Source: Aestuariispira ectoiniformans (GTDB taxonomy: Bacteria > Pseudomonadota > Alphaproteobacteria > UBA8366 > Aestuariispiraceae). From it: a DNA stretch of 64,000 bases. A program made the translations under genes and the position numbers. The stretch covers positions 1,326,001-1,390,000 of the forward strand of contig NZ_CP062788.1 in NCBI RefSeq assembly GCF_025136295.1. Reading direction: 5' to 3'. Below are positions 52,358-60,947 of this stretch, piece by piece; positions within the stretch are counted from its first letter, which is position 1, and each line of letters starts with the position of its first letter. Under the pieces are notes generated by a model. That model saw only the letters and a program-made list of their open reading frames with translations, was not told the origin of the DNA and did no database searches.

Positions 52358-54712
52358 ATGTCTGAAACAAAAGGGCAGGGCCTTGCCGTCCGCTACGCCC
52401 AGTGGGTGGTGCACTGGCGGTGGTGGGTGTTGCTGGCAACCTTGCTGGCAACTGTTGCCGCCGCAGCGGGGGCTTCGAAACTAAGCTTTACCAACGACTA
52501 TCGGGTTTTCTTCAGCGACCGGAACCCGGAGCTGACCGCATTTGACAAATTTCAGGATATCTACACCAAAACCGATACAATTCTCTTTGCGGTCAAGCCC
52601 AAGGAAGCCCCGGCGAACCTGGGGGTCTTCACCAATGATACGCTGGCGGCGGTGAAGGAACTGACCGAGGAATCCTGGAAAATTCCCTATTCCATTCGCG
52701 TGGATTCACCGACCAACTTCCAGCATACCGAAGCGACCGAGGATGATCTGGTGGTGGCCGACCTGGTGAAGAATCCAGGCTCTCTCGACCGGAAAACCTT
52801 GATGAAAGATCGCAAGGTCGCACTTGAGGAGCCGTCGCTCGTCAACCGGCTTGTGGCAAAAGACGGCATGACGGCCGGTGTTCTGGTCACCCTGCAATTG
52901 CCGGGGAAAGACCCGGATGAGGTGCTGGACTCTGTCAGTCACGCGGAAAAACTGCTGGACCGGATCAAGGCGGACTACCCGAACCTGGATGTGGTGATCT
53001 CGGGCATCGCCCCGCTCAGCGCTTCTTTTCCGCGGGCCTCCATGCAGGATATGGAAACCCTGATCCCGATCATGTATCTGGCACTGATCGTTGCCATGGG
53101 GATATTCCTGCGGTCGGTTTCCGGCACGATTGCAACGGTGCTGGTCGTTGGCATGTCGGCAGTCTTCGCCATGGGCAGCGGTGGCTGGCTGGGTGTGCAA
53201 CTGACACCGCCGTCTGCCATGGCGCCGACCATCATCCTGACTATCGCGATTGCGGACTGCGTCCATATCCTGGTCTCCATGTTCCAGCAGATGCGCAAGG
53301 GACTTGGCAAGCATGAGGCCCTGATCGAAAGTCTGCGCCTGAATACCGAGCCGGTTTTCCTCACCAGCCTGACGACCGTGATTGGTTTCATGAGCCTGAA
53401 TTTCTCGGACTCGCCGCCTTTTGCCGATCTCGGGAACCTGTCCGCCATTGGCGTTGCCGCGGCATGGGTCTACGCCATGACCTTCCTGCCCGCCCTGATG
53501 GCGATCCTGCCGGTGCGGGTGAAAAAGGTCGACGAAGACAAGCTGGTCTTCATGGACCGCATGGCTGACTTTGTTGTCAATCGCCGCAAGGCGCTGATCT
53601 GGCAGCTGGGTCTGGTTATCGTTGTTCTTCTGGCCTTTGTACCGACGATCAATCTGGATGACCGCTTTGTGGAATATTTTGACTATAGCGTGCCGATCCG
53701 GGGCGATACCGAATTTGTCGCCGATAACCTGACCGGCCCCTATCAGATTGAATTTTCCATTGGCGCGGCAAATGCCGGTGGCATTGCGGACCCTGCCTAT
53801 CTGAACCATCTGGAAAACTTCGCCAACTGGCTGCGCCAGCAGCCGGGGGTCATGCATGTGAACAGCTTCACCGATGTGATGAAACGTCTGAGCAAGTCCA
53901 TGCATGCGGATAAAGAGGACTGGTACCGCCTGCCCAATGACCGGCAACTGGCAGCCCAGTATCTGCTGCTCTATGAAATGTCCCTGCCTTACGGTCTGGA
54001 CCTGAACAGTCAGATCAATGTGGACAAATCCGCAACCCGCCTGACCGCGACGATTGATTCAATCGGCACGACCAAGCAGCGCGAGTTGAAGGCGCGGGCG
54101 GAAGAATGGCTGGTGCAGAACACGCCGCCCTATATGCATGCCAGTGCCACAGGCACGACCGTGATGTTCGCCTATATCTCCGAGCGTAACATCAAGTCCA
54201 TGCTGACCGGTACGGTTCTCGCCTTCCTGCTGATTTCGGCGTCGCTGATGTTTGCCCTGCGGAGTCTCCGGCTCAGCCTGATCAGTATCATTCCCAATCT
54301 GGTGCCGGCAGGCATCGCCTTCGGAATCTGGGGAATATTCGTCGGTGAGATGGGGCTTGCGGCCTCTGTGATCACGGCGACCAGCCTTGGTCTGATTGTC
54401 GATGCAACTGTCCATATCCTGAGCAAATACAATCGTGCGCGCCGGGAGAAGGGCTACGATGCGGAAGCGGCTGTTCGTTACAGCTTCTCCACTGTCGGGA
54501 CCGCCCTTTGGGTGACGACGGCGATCCTTGTTGCCGGTTTTGCGGTGCTGGCCTTCTCCAGCTTCAAGATCAATGCGGAGATGGGGCTGCTGACGGCGAT
54601 TGCGATCACCGCTGCCATCTTCGTCGATTTCTTCCTGTTGCCTCCGTTGTTGCTGGCCCTTGATCGCCGCCGTGTCGTGCGCGGCGCGAGCGAGCCGGTG
54701 CCCGCGGAATAG
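52358..54712 (+). CDS. RND-superfamily permease, HAE3/MMPL type
   Basis: A 784-residue inner-membrane transporter with twelve predicted helices: TM1 (about 18-38), a large periplasmic loop, TM2-6, a second loop, TM7-12. Paired intramembrane acidic residues are seen in TIAIADCVHILVSMFQQM and LGLIVDATVHILSKYNRA, the proton-relay Asp of each half. It is short and lacks docking features of AcrB-type pumps. The family includes HpnN and MmpL proteins, which move lipids to the outer envelope. The ATG at 52358 follows GGGG. It is first in the TetR-controlled three-gene operon. Confidence 0.93.
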   Translation: MSETKGQGLAVRYAQWVVHWRWWVLLATLLATVAAAAGASKLSFTNDYRVFFSDRNPELTAFDKFQDIYTKTDTILFAVKPKEAPANLGVFTNDTLAAVKELTEESWKIPYSIRVDSPTNFQHTEATEDDLVVADLVKNPGSLDRKTLMKDRKVALEEPSLVNRLVAKDGMTAGVLVTLQLPGKDPDEVLDSVSHAEKLLDRIKADYPNLDVVISGIAPLSASFPRASMQDMETLIPIMYLALIVAMGIFLRSVSGTIATVLVVGMSAVFAMGSGGWLGVQLTPPSAMAPTIILTIAIADCVHILVSMFQQMRKGLGKHEALIESLRLNTEPVFLTSLTTVIGFMSLNFSDSPPFADLGNLSAIGVAAAWVYAMTFLPALMAILPVRVKKVDEDKLVFMDRMADFVVNRRKALIWQLGLVIVVLLAFVPTINLDDRFVEYFDYSVPIRGDTEFVADNLTGPYQIEFSIGAANAGGIADPAYLNHLENFANWLRQQPGVMHVNSFTDVMKRLSKSMHADKEDWYRLPNDRQLAAQYLLLYEMSLPYGLDLNSQINVDKSATRLTATIDSIGTTKQRELKARAEEWLVQNTPPYMHASATGTTVMFAYISERNIKSMLTGTVLAFLLISASLMFALRSLRLSLISIIPNLVPAGIAFGIWGIFVGEMGLAASVITATSLGLIVDATVHILSKYNRARREKGYDAEAAVRYSFSTVGTALWVTTAILVAGFAVLAFSSFKINAEMGLLTAIAITAAIFVDFFLLPPLLLALDRRRVVRGASEPVPAE

Positions 54713-54725
54713 AAAGGACACTGCC

Positions 54726-55526
54726 ATGAAAAAACTGTTTCTATCCACCGTTCTTGCCTTGTCGACCCTCACAGCAGTGGGGGCGGCAGGCGCCAGCGAA
54801 GACCCGAAAGCCAAGGGGCTGTCCATCGCCGAAGAATGGGACCGCCGCGATCAGGGTTTTGGCGATAGCGTGGCCGAATTGAAAATGATCCTGGAAAACC
54901 GCCATGGTGAAACCAGCAAACGCGCCATGTGGATCAAAACCCTGGAGGTGCCCAACTCGGACGACGGAGATAAATCCCTGGTCTTCTTTGAAAAGCCGCG
55001 GGATGTGGAGGGTACGGCATTGCTCAGCTATGCCCATATTCTGGACCCGGATGACCAGTGGCTGTATCTGCCTGCGCTGAAGCGGGTGAAGCGTATTTCC
55101 TCCACCAATAAATCAGGGCCCTTTGTCGGCAGTGAATTCGCGTTCGAGGATATCTCCGCCCAGGAGTTGAAGAAATACGACTATAAATACCTGCGGGACG
55201 AGCCTTGCGGCGATCAGGAATGTTTCGTGCTGGAACAGACGCCGCTTTACGAGAACTCCGGCTATACCCGTCAGGAGGTCTGGTACGACAAGGCGGAATA
55301 TCGTCAGCAGAAGATCAACTATTACGACCGTAAGGGCGATCTGCTGAAAACCCTGGAATTCACTAAATTCCACCAGTATCTGGACAAATACTGGCGTGCC
55401 CATGAGTTGAAAATGGTCAACCACCAGACGGGCAAGAAAACGACGCTTGTCTATGACAATTTCGAGTTCAAGAAGGGGTTGGATGACGGCGATTTTCGTA
55501 AGAATACCCTGAAGCGTCTGCGGTAA
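54726..55526 (+). CDS. periplasmic LolA-like (outer membrane lipoprotein-sorting type) protein
   Basis: A 266-residue exported protein with a signal peptide (cleavage near AAGAS, about 22). The body, with LKMILENRHGETSKRAMWIK, LLSYAHILDPDDQWLYLPAL and the end VYDNFEFKKGLDDGDFRKNT, fits the half-barrel of the LolA-like PF17131 family often coded beside HAE3 permeases. It has a Cys pair (ECGD-like region, EPCGDQECF). It probably carries a hydrophobic ligand across the periplasm from the RND permease to the barrel protein that follows 15 bp later. Confidence 0.88.
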   Translation: MKKLFLSTVLALSTLTAVGAAGASEDPKAKGLSIAEEWDRRDQGFGDSVAELKMILENRHGETSKRAMWIKTLEVPNSDDGDKSLVFFEKPRDVEGTALLSYAHILDPDDQWLYLPALKRVKRISSTNKSGPFVGSEFAFEDISAQELKKYDYKYLRDEPCGDQECFVLEQTPLYENSGYTRQEVWYDKAEYRQQKINYYDRKGDLLKTLEFTKFHQYLDKYWRAHELKMVNHQTGKKTTLVYDNFEFKKGLDDGDFRKNTLKRLR

Positions 55527-55541
55527 TAGGCCATCCTTGCA

Positions 55542-56759
55542 ATGAGAAAATACCGTATGACGGATGCGGTTGCAGCGGGCGTTATGCTCGCCGCTGCTGC
55601 GACAGGGGCAACGGCGCAGGAGGTTGAGTTTTCCGGTTTCGTCGCCGGTGAGTTGCAGGTTTTTCCGGATCGCGCAGCCCATGACGGGCAGAGCAATGCA
55701 CATTTGAATCCGTCGCTGATCATTCAGCCTGAAATCCGTTATGAATTGAATGACGGCGATGATCGCCTGACCTTCATTCCCTATGCGCGACTGGACGGCA
55801 CGGACGATGAGCGTACGCATTTCGATATCCGTGAGGCCAATTGGCTGCATTATGGCAATGACTGGGACCTCAAAATCGGGGCAGACAAGGTTTTCTGGGG
55901 CGTGGCGGAATCCCGCCATCTGGTCGATATCATCAACCAGACCGATCTGGTGGAAGACCTGGATGGTGAAGATAAACTGGGCCAGCCCATGGTCAATCTA
56001 GGGCTGCAGCAGGATTGGGGTTATTTGAATTTCTATGTCATGCCCTATTTCCGGGAACGGACTTTCCCCGGACGGGACGGACGGCTGCGCGGGGCAATCC
56101 CGGTGGATACGGATCTTGCCACCTATGATTCCGGGGCGGAGGAATGGCATCCGGATTTCGCCATCCGATATTCCACGGTGATCGATGATTTCGATATCGG
56201 CATTTCCCATTTCCACGGCACCGGGCGTGAGCCCACTTTCTCCGTTGTCACCAAAAGCGACGGGTCAACGGTGTTGGCGCCGCATTATGATCTGATCGAC
56301 CAGACGGGCGTGGACCTGCAGGCCACGTTGGGCGATTGGCTGTGGAAGCTGGAGGCGATGACCCGTTCCGGCCAGGGCGACCGGTTTGTCGCGGCCGTGG
56401 GAGGCTTCGAATACACCCTCTATGGCGTGACCGACAGCGGGGCGGATCTGGGGTTATTGATGGAATATCAGTATGATGGCCGTAACGATAAGGCCCCGGT
56501 GACCATTCAGGACAATGATATCTTTGTCGGTTCGCGCCTGACATTGAACGATGTTGACGATACGGATTTCCTGGCGGGGTTCTCCGTCGATCACGAGACC
56601 GGTTCAACCTTCTTTTCCGTGGAGGCGGATACCAGATTGAGTGACTTCTGGACGATTGAGATGGAGGCGCGCGCCTTTGCCTTCACATCCGAGGAGGACC
56701 CGGTCGACGCCTACAGCCATGATGACTATCTGCAGGTCAGGCTGTCCCGTTATTTCTAG
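55542..56759 (+). CDS. outer-membrane beta-barrel protein of the RND operon
   Basis: A 405-residue protein with a signal peptide (cleavage near ATAQ, about 25). The mature part alternates hydrophobic and polar residues (FSGFVAGELQVF, LIIQPEIRYELND, LTFIPYARLDG) and ends in a terminal Phe (VRLSRYF), as barrel proteins recognised by the BAM complex do. It recalls DUF1302-like barrels that accompany HAE3 permeases. Last gene of the operon. It is probably the outer-membrane exit or acceptor of the transported compound. Confidence 0.82.
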   Translation: MRKYRMTDAVAAGVMLAAAATGATAQEVEFSGFVAGELQVFPDRAAHDGQSNAHLNPSLIIQPEIRYELNDGDDRLTFIPYARLDGTDDERTHFDIREANWLHYGNDWDLKIGADKVFWGVAESRHLVDIINQTDLVEDLDGEDKLGQPMVNLGLQQDWGYLNFYVMPYFRERTFPGRDGRLRGAIPVDTDLATYDSGAEEWHPDFAIRYSTVIDDFDIGISHFHGTGREPTFSVVTKSDGSTVLAPHYDLIDQTGVDLQATLGDWLWKLEAMTRSGQGDRFVAAVGGFEYTLYGVTDSGADLGLLMEYQYDGRNDKAPVTIQDNDIFVGSRLTLNDVDDTDFLAGFSVDHETGSTFFSVEADTRLSDFWTIEMEARAFAFTSEEDPVDAYSHDDYLQVRLSRYF

Positions 56760-56860
56760 TTCAGGCCCGGTCACGGGGGTGAGAACGAGTGTGGGGGAGG
56801 TGGCGCACCTTCCCTCGCATCTTCCAGGTGATTAAAATTTAGACGCCCGCATTCTATGAA

Positions 56861-56886
56861 TGCACATAATTTGTGCGATTATGTGC
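56861..56886 (+). promoter_or_regulatory. NtrC-like binding site upstream of amt
   Basis: TGCAC-N7-GTGC at 56861-56876 matches nine of the ten defined positions of the NtrC consensus TGCAC-N7-GTGCA. It is embedded in a perfect dyad, GCACATAAT (56862-56870) with ATTATGTGC (56878-56886). It is centred about 75 bp upstream of the -24 element, a normal activator distance. Confidence 0.6.
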
Positions 56887-56939
56887 TGGCTGGTAATGTA
56901 TGTTGTTTTAAGTATTTGAAATTAAACATTAACTATTCT

Positions 56940-56955
56940 TGGCATGTCCTTTGAT
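56940..56955 (+). promoter_or_regulatory. candidate sigma-54 (-24/-12) promoter of amt
   Basis: TTGGCATG-TCCT-TTGAT: GG at 56941-56942, ten bases, then GA at 56953-56954 where GC is usual. The -24 half is good and the -12 half has one deviation. With the NtrC-like site upstream it makes a coherent nitrogen-controlled promoter. Confidence 0.5.
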
Positions 56956-57020
56956 AGAAACCTCTGCAAATTAAGTCCGGTAAACGGGCAGCCTTAAAAA
57001 AGCTATGCGGGGTAACGTTC

Positions 57021-58262
57021 ATGGAAGCAGTCGTGCAAGGCGCCGACGTGTTCTTCGTCCTTATGGGCGCCATTCTTGTTTTCTTCATGCATTCCGGTTT
57101 CGCCTTCCTTGAGGTTGGCACCGTTCGTCATAAGAACCAGGTGAATGCCCTGGTCAAAATCCTGGTGGATTTTGCCATTTCCACCCTTGCCTATTTTTTC
57201 ATCGGCTACAGCATTGCCTATGGTATCGACTTCTTTGTCGGGGCGGATGTCCTGACCGGCGCGCGTGCGGTGGAAGGCTACAGCTTCACCGGCAGCGGTT
57301 ATGATCTGGTGAAATTCTTCTTTCTGCTGACCTTTGCGGCAGCCATTCCCGCGATCATTTCCGGTGGCATCGCGGAACGCGCCAAATTCTGGCCGCAGCT
57401 TATTGCGACCGCGACATTGGTTGCCTTTGTCTATCCCTTTGTCGAAGGGATGGCCTGGGGCGGCCGGTATGGCTTTCAGGGGCTGATCGAAACCGTGACG
57501 GGCTTTGCCGGTGGTTTCCACGATTTCGCCGGTTCCATCGTTGTCCATGCGGTCGGCGGCTGGATTGCCCTGGCGGCCGTCCTGATGCTGGGTGCGCGCC
57601 GGGGGCGCTATCGCAAGAGTGGTGCGGTGATTGGTATCCCCCCTTCCAACATTCCCTTTCTGGCGTTGGGCTCGTGGATTCTCTGTGTCGGCTGGTTCGG
57701 CTTCAACGTGATGAGCGCGCAAAGCCTGAATGGCATTTCCGGGCTGGTCGCCATGAACTCCCTGATGGCCATGGTCGGCGGTATTCTGGTCGCGCTTGTT
57801 GTCGGGCGCAACGACCCGGGCTTTGTCCACAACGGTGCCCTGGCCGGACTGGTTGCGGTCTGCGCCGGGTCGGATGTGATGCATCCTCTGGGCAGTCTCG
57901 TGGTCGGCGGCGTGGCCGGTGGGCTTTTCGTCTATCTGTTTAACCTTTGCCAGAACAAATGGCGTATCGATGATGTGCTGGGCGTCTGGCCGTTGCACGG
58001 ACTATGCGGGCTGTGGGGCGGTGTCGCCGCCGGAATTTTCGGCCTGCAGAGCCTGGGCGGTTTGGGCGGTGTTGCCTTCCTGCCGCAATTGGTTGGCAGC
58101 CTCATTCTGGTCGCGGTCGCTTTTATCGGCGGGCTTGTGGTCTACGGCCTGCTGAAAGTCACCATCGGTATCCGTCTGTCAGAAGAGGATGAATTCAACG
58201 GGGCGGACCTGTCCATCCACAAGATCAGCGCCAACCCGGAGGCGGAATTCGGGGGGCGGTAA
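57021..58262 (+). CDS. amt: ammonium transporter
   Basis: A 413-residue Amt/Mep/Rh-family channel with eleven predicted helices. The pore His pair shows in GSIVVHAVGGWIALAA and WPLHGLCGLWGGVAAG, and FFMHSGFAFLEVGTVRHKN is typical. It starts directly with the first membrane helix and has no signal peptide, as in one Amt subgroup. No glnK lies beside it, so P-II control would act in trans. It takes up ammonium under nitrogen limitation, in keeping with its promoter. GGGG precedes the ATG. Confidence 0.96.
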   Translation: MEAVVQGADVFFVLMGAILVFFMHSGFAFLEVGTVRHKNQVNALVKILVDFAISTLAYFFIGYSIAYGIDFFVGADVLTGARAVEGYSFTGSGYDLVKFFFLLTFAAAIPAIISGGIAERAKFWPQLIATATLVAFVYPFVEGMAWGGRYGFQGLIETVTGFAGGFHDFAGSIVVHAVGGWIALAAVLMLGARRGRYRKSGAVIGIPPSNIPFLALGSWILCVGWFGFNVMSAQSLNGISGLVAMNSLMAMVGGILVALVVGRNDPGFVHNGALAGLVAVCAGSDVMHPLGSLVVGGVAGGLFVYLFNLCQNKWRIDDVLGVWPLHGLCGLWGGVAAGIFGLQSLGGLGGVAFLPQLVGSLILVAVAFIGGLVVYGLLKVTIGIRLSEEDEFNGADLSIHKISANPEAEFGGR

Positions 58263-58288
58263 AGTCAACCTATGCTTCGGTTGAACTG

Positions 58289-58316
58289 GGGGCGCTTCGG
58301 CGTCCCTTTTCTTTTC
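58289..58316 (+). terminator. Rho-independent terminator after amt
   Basis: GGGGCGC (58289-58295) and GCGTCCC (58300-58306) pair over 7 bp (one G-T) around a TTCG tetraloop, followed by TTTTCTTTTC. Confidence 0.9.
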
Positions 58317-58399
58317 GGGCTGCCCTCTTTTGGTTCCGGGGGAAATTGCCTATGGTGCGCGCAGACATATAACAAATTCCGCGACGAGGGATCAGCCCA

Positions 58400-59533
58400 A
58401 TGAAAATCAGCAGCAATTTCGATTCCGGCAATATCGAAGTGATCAACGCCGACGATCCGGCCCATATCCGCCTGCGTATTCCCTATGATGCCGGGGACGA
58501 ATTCATGCAGTGGTTCCATTTTCGCCTGAACGGCGCAAAGGACCAGGATTGCACCATCATTATCGAAGACCTGGACAAGTCCGCCTATCCGTCTGGTTGG
58601 GAAGGTTACCGCGCCTGTGCCTCCTATGACCGTGAAACCTGGTTCCGCGTTGATACGGATTTCGACGGCGAGGAAATGACTATCCGCCACACCCCGCAAC
58701 TGGATACGGTCTGGTTCGCCTATTTCGCGCCCTACACCCGCGAACGCCATCACGACCTGATCGCCAAATGCCAGTTGCACCCGCGGGTGCGCCATGAAGT
58801 CGTGGGCGAGACTTTGGATGGTGAGGACATGGACCTTCTGGTGGTCGGCGATGACTATGCAGACGACCGGCTGAAACTTTGGGCGATTGCCCGTCAGCAT
58901 CCGGGCGAAACCATGGCCGAATGGTGGATGGAAGGTTTCCTGACGCGTCTTCTGGACGATCATGATCCGGTCTCCCGTGAGTTGCTGCAGCGGGCGGTCT
59001 TTTATGTGGTCCCCAACATGAACCCGGATGGCAGCCGCCGCGGTCACCTGCGCACCAATGCGGCGGGCGCCAACCTGAATCGGGAATGGGCAACACCCAG
59101 CCTGGAACGCAGCCCGGAAGTCTACTGGGTCGAAAAGAAGATGCGTGAGATCGGGTTGGACTTTTGTCTGGATGTCCATGGTGACGAAGGCCTGCCCTAC
59201 AACTTCATCGCAGGCGCGGATGCGATCCCCGACTGCCCGCAGCGCCTGATTGATCTGCGCGAGGCGTTCGAGGCCAACCTGCGCCGTGTCAGCCCGGACT
59301 TCCAGTCTGAACATGGCTATCCGCCGAAAGCAGCGGGCGAGGCCAATCTGACCTACGCCTCCACACATATTCAGAACACTTTCCAGGCCCTGACAATGAC
59401 CCTGGAAATGCCGTTCAAGGATACGGTCGACACGCCGGATTATTTCCAGGGCTGGTCGCCGGAACGGTCTCAGAAACTGGGTGCGTCCTGCCTGGATGCG
59501 ATCTGGGGGATTCTTCCCGATATCAAGGGCTAA
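58400..59533 (+). CDS. M14 cytosolic-type carboxypeptidase
   Basis: A 377-residue zinc carboxypeptidase of the cytosolic M14 (Nna1/AGTPBP-like, M14B) group. An N-terminal beta-domain (about 1-115) precedes the catalytic domain. Zinc ligands show in RQHPGETMAEWWMEGF (HxxE) and CLDVHGDEGLPYNF (His), with substrate contacts in NMNPDGSRRGHLRTNA and ANLNREW. No signal peptide is present. Eukaryotic relatives trim glutamate from tubulin; the bacterial substrate is unknown. The gene stands alone. Confidence 0.92.
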   Translation: MKISSNFDSGNIEVINADDPAHIRLRIPYDAGDEFMQWFHFRLNGAKDQDCTIIIEDLDKSAYPSGWEGYRACASYDRETWFRVDTDFDGEEMTIRHTPQLDTVWFAYFAPYTRERHHDLIAKCQLHPRVRHEVVGETLDGEDMDLLVVGDDYADDRLKLWAIARQHPGETMAEWWMEGFLTRLLDDHDPVSRELLQRAVFYVVPNMNPDGSRRGHLRTNAAGANLNREWATPSLERSPEVYWVEKKMREIGLDFCLDVHGDEGLPYNFIAGADAIPDCPQRLIDLREAFEANLRRVSPDFQSEHGYPPKAAGEANLTYASTHIQNTFQALTMTLEMPFKDTVDTPDYFQGWSPERSQKLGASCLDAIWGILPDIKG

Positions 59534-59608
59534 GGCTCATCGGCCGGGGATGGCATGACCGTTGCTTCTCATCCTGAAGGAATGATGTGAAAGTGGAGGT
59601 TGCAAGCC

Positions 59609-60439
59609 ATGAATGTGACAATGCCGTCCCTGGCCGTTTTGCTCGGTGGGCAAAATCAGTCCCCCCTGTTCAATTCGTTGAACAACAAACCGGCAATTTC
59701 TGCCAAGCTGGCCCATGACTCGCTGGCAACCCAAAAGGACGAGAAACAAAGCGCGATTGCCACGGCAGGCAAGGTGGAACGGGATATGGCGGCCTTCAAA
59801 CGCGCCGTAGGCAACGCCACGACCCTGGAAGAAGCACTTTCCGACCCGACCGTTCACCGCATGTTGTCCCAGGTCTATGAAATAGACATCCTGTCCAACA
59901 ACTCGGAACGGTTTGCCCAGATTGTCTCCACCAATCCGGATGATCCAACCTCCCTGGCGGCCCGCAGCCGCGACAAAGGCATGATTGCCCTTGCGGAAGA
60001 CTTGCAGCGGGTGGACAACGGCCTGGGTCTGCTTCAGGACGAAACATTCCAGAATGCCATCCAGGACACCGTGGTCTCTGTTGAATTTGAGGCGAAGGCG
60101 GCGGATGTGAACCCGGCAGCCGCGAATGCCTTCTATTTCGAACGCAATGCTGCTGGTCTTGAAACGCCCATGGACGTCTTGTCCAATTCCAGGATAAGGG
60201 ACGTTGTATTCGGGGCGTTGGACCTGCCCGACAGCTACAAATCCCAGCCAATTGCAAAACAGGCGGCGGTGCTGGCAGAGAAACTGGATTTCACCAAAAT
60301 GCAGGATCCGGATTACATTAAGGAGCTGTCGGTAAACTACCTGAATACGATTGATCGTCAGCAACCGGTTGGCAAACCGAGTTTGGCGACTATTCTACAG
60401 CCATCGGGGACGGGAGCATTATTTAATACCTTGGCGTAA
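59609..60439 (+). CDS. DUF1217 family protein, probably flagellum-linked
   Basis: A 276-residue protein resembling DUF1217, a family common near flagellar genes in alphaproteobacteria. It is helical and rich in short repeats with Asp-Pro turns (LEEALSDPTVHRMLSQVYEI, QDPDYIKELSVNYLNTIDR). There is no signal peptide, which would suit flagellar-type export. The ATG at 59609 has GGAGG nine bases before; a TTG at 59600 is less likely. A MarR gene follows 11 bp later. Function unknown. Confidence 0.72.
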   Translation: MNVTMPSLAVLLGGQNQSPLFNSLNNKPAISAKLAHDSLATQKDEKQSAIATAGKVERDMAAFKRAVGNATTLEEALSDPTVHRMLSQVYEIDILSNNSERFAQIVSTNPDDPTSLAARSRDKGMIALAEDLQRVDNGLGLLQDETFQNAIQDTVVSVEFEAKAADVNPAAANAFYFERNAAGLETPMDVLSNSRIRDVVFGALDLPDSYKSQPIAKQAAVLAEKLDFTKMQDPDYIKELSVNYLNTIDRQQPVGKPSLATILQPSGTGALFNTLA

Positions 60440-60450
60440 AGGGGAGGGCC

Positions 60451-60933
60451 ATGCCGGCTGAAGAAAAAGAAACGGGCAAAGATCACCACCTTCTGGAACT
60501 CGAGACACATCTGCCCTACCGGCTAGGCCGACTGACCAACCTGATCCGGCAAGTCACAACAGAGGTTTATATCCGCCAGTCCGGCATTACCGGGCGTGAA
60601 TGGCGCGTGTTGGGCATGATCGGTATCGTCGGTCATGTGAACGCGCGTGAGATTGCGCGTCTGACCGGGATGGACAAGGCAACGGTGACCCGGGCGGTTA
60701 ACCGGCTTGTGACACTGGGTGTAGTTACCCGCGTCAGTGACAAGACGGACCGGCGGTCGAAAATCCTGGAACTGACGAACAAGGGCGCGGCCCTTTGCGA
60801 CCGCATTATTCCGGAGATGAAAACCGGCGGGGAAGTCCTGGCCGAGGCGCTCACACCGGAGGAGCTGTCCCTGTTCCTGACTTGCCTGGACAAGCTGACC
60901 ATAAAGGCCGAAGACCTTCTGGCCGACGAGTAA
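60451..60933 (+). CDS. MarR-family transcriptional regulator
   Basis: A 160-residue winged-helix repressor. The DNA-binding part (about 50-115) reads VNAREIARLTGMDKATVTRA then VNRLVTLGVVTRVSDKTDRR. N- and C-terminal helices form the dimer. The preceding GGGGAGGG is a strong ribosome site, and the 11-bp gap to the DUF1217 gene suggests one transcript. It may control that gene or an unlinked one; no neighbour looks like a resistance pump. Confidence 0.93.
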   Translation: MPAEEKETGKDHHLLELETHLPYRLGRLTNLIRQVTTEVYIRQSGITGREWRVLGMIGIVGHVNAREIARLTGMDKATVTRAVNRLVTLGVVTRVSDKTDRRSKILELTNKGAALCDRIIPEMKTGGEVLAEALTPEELSLFLTCLDKLTIKAEDLLADE

Positions 60934-60947
60934 CCATAAATCGGTGC

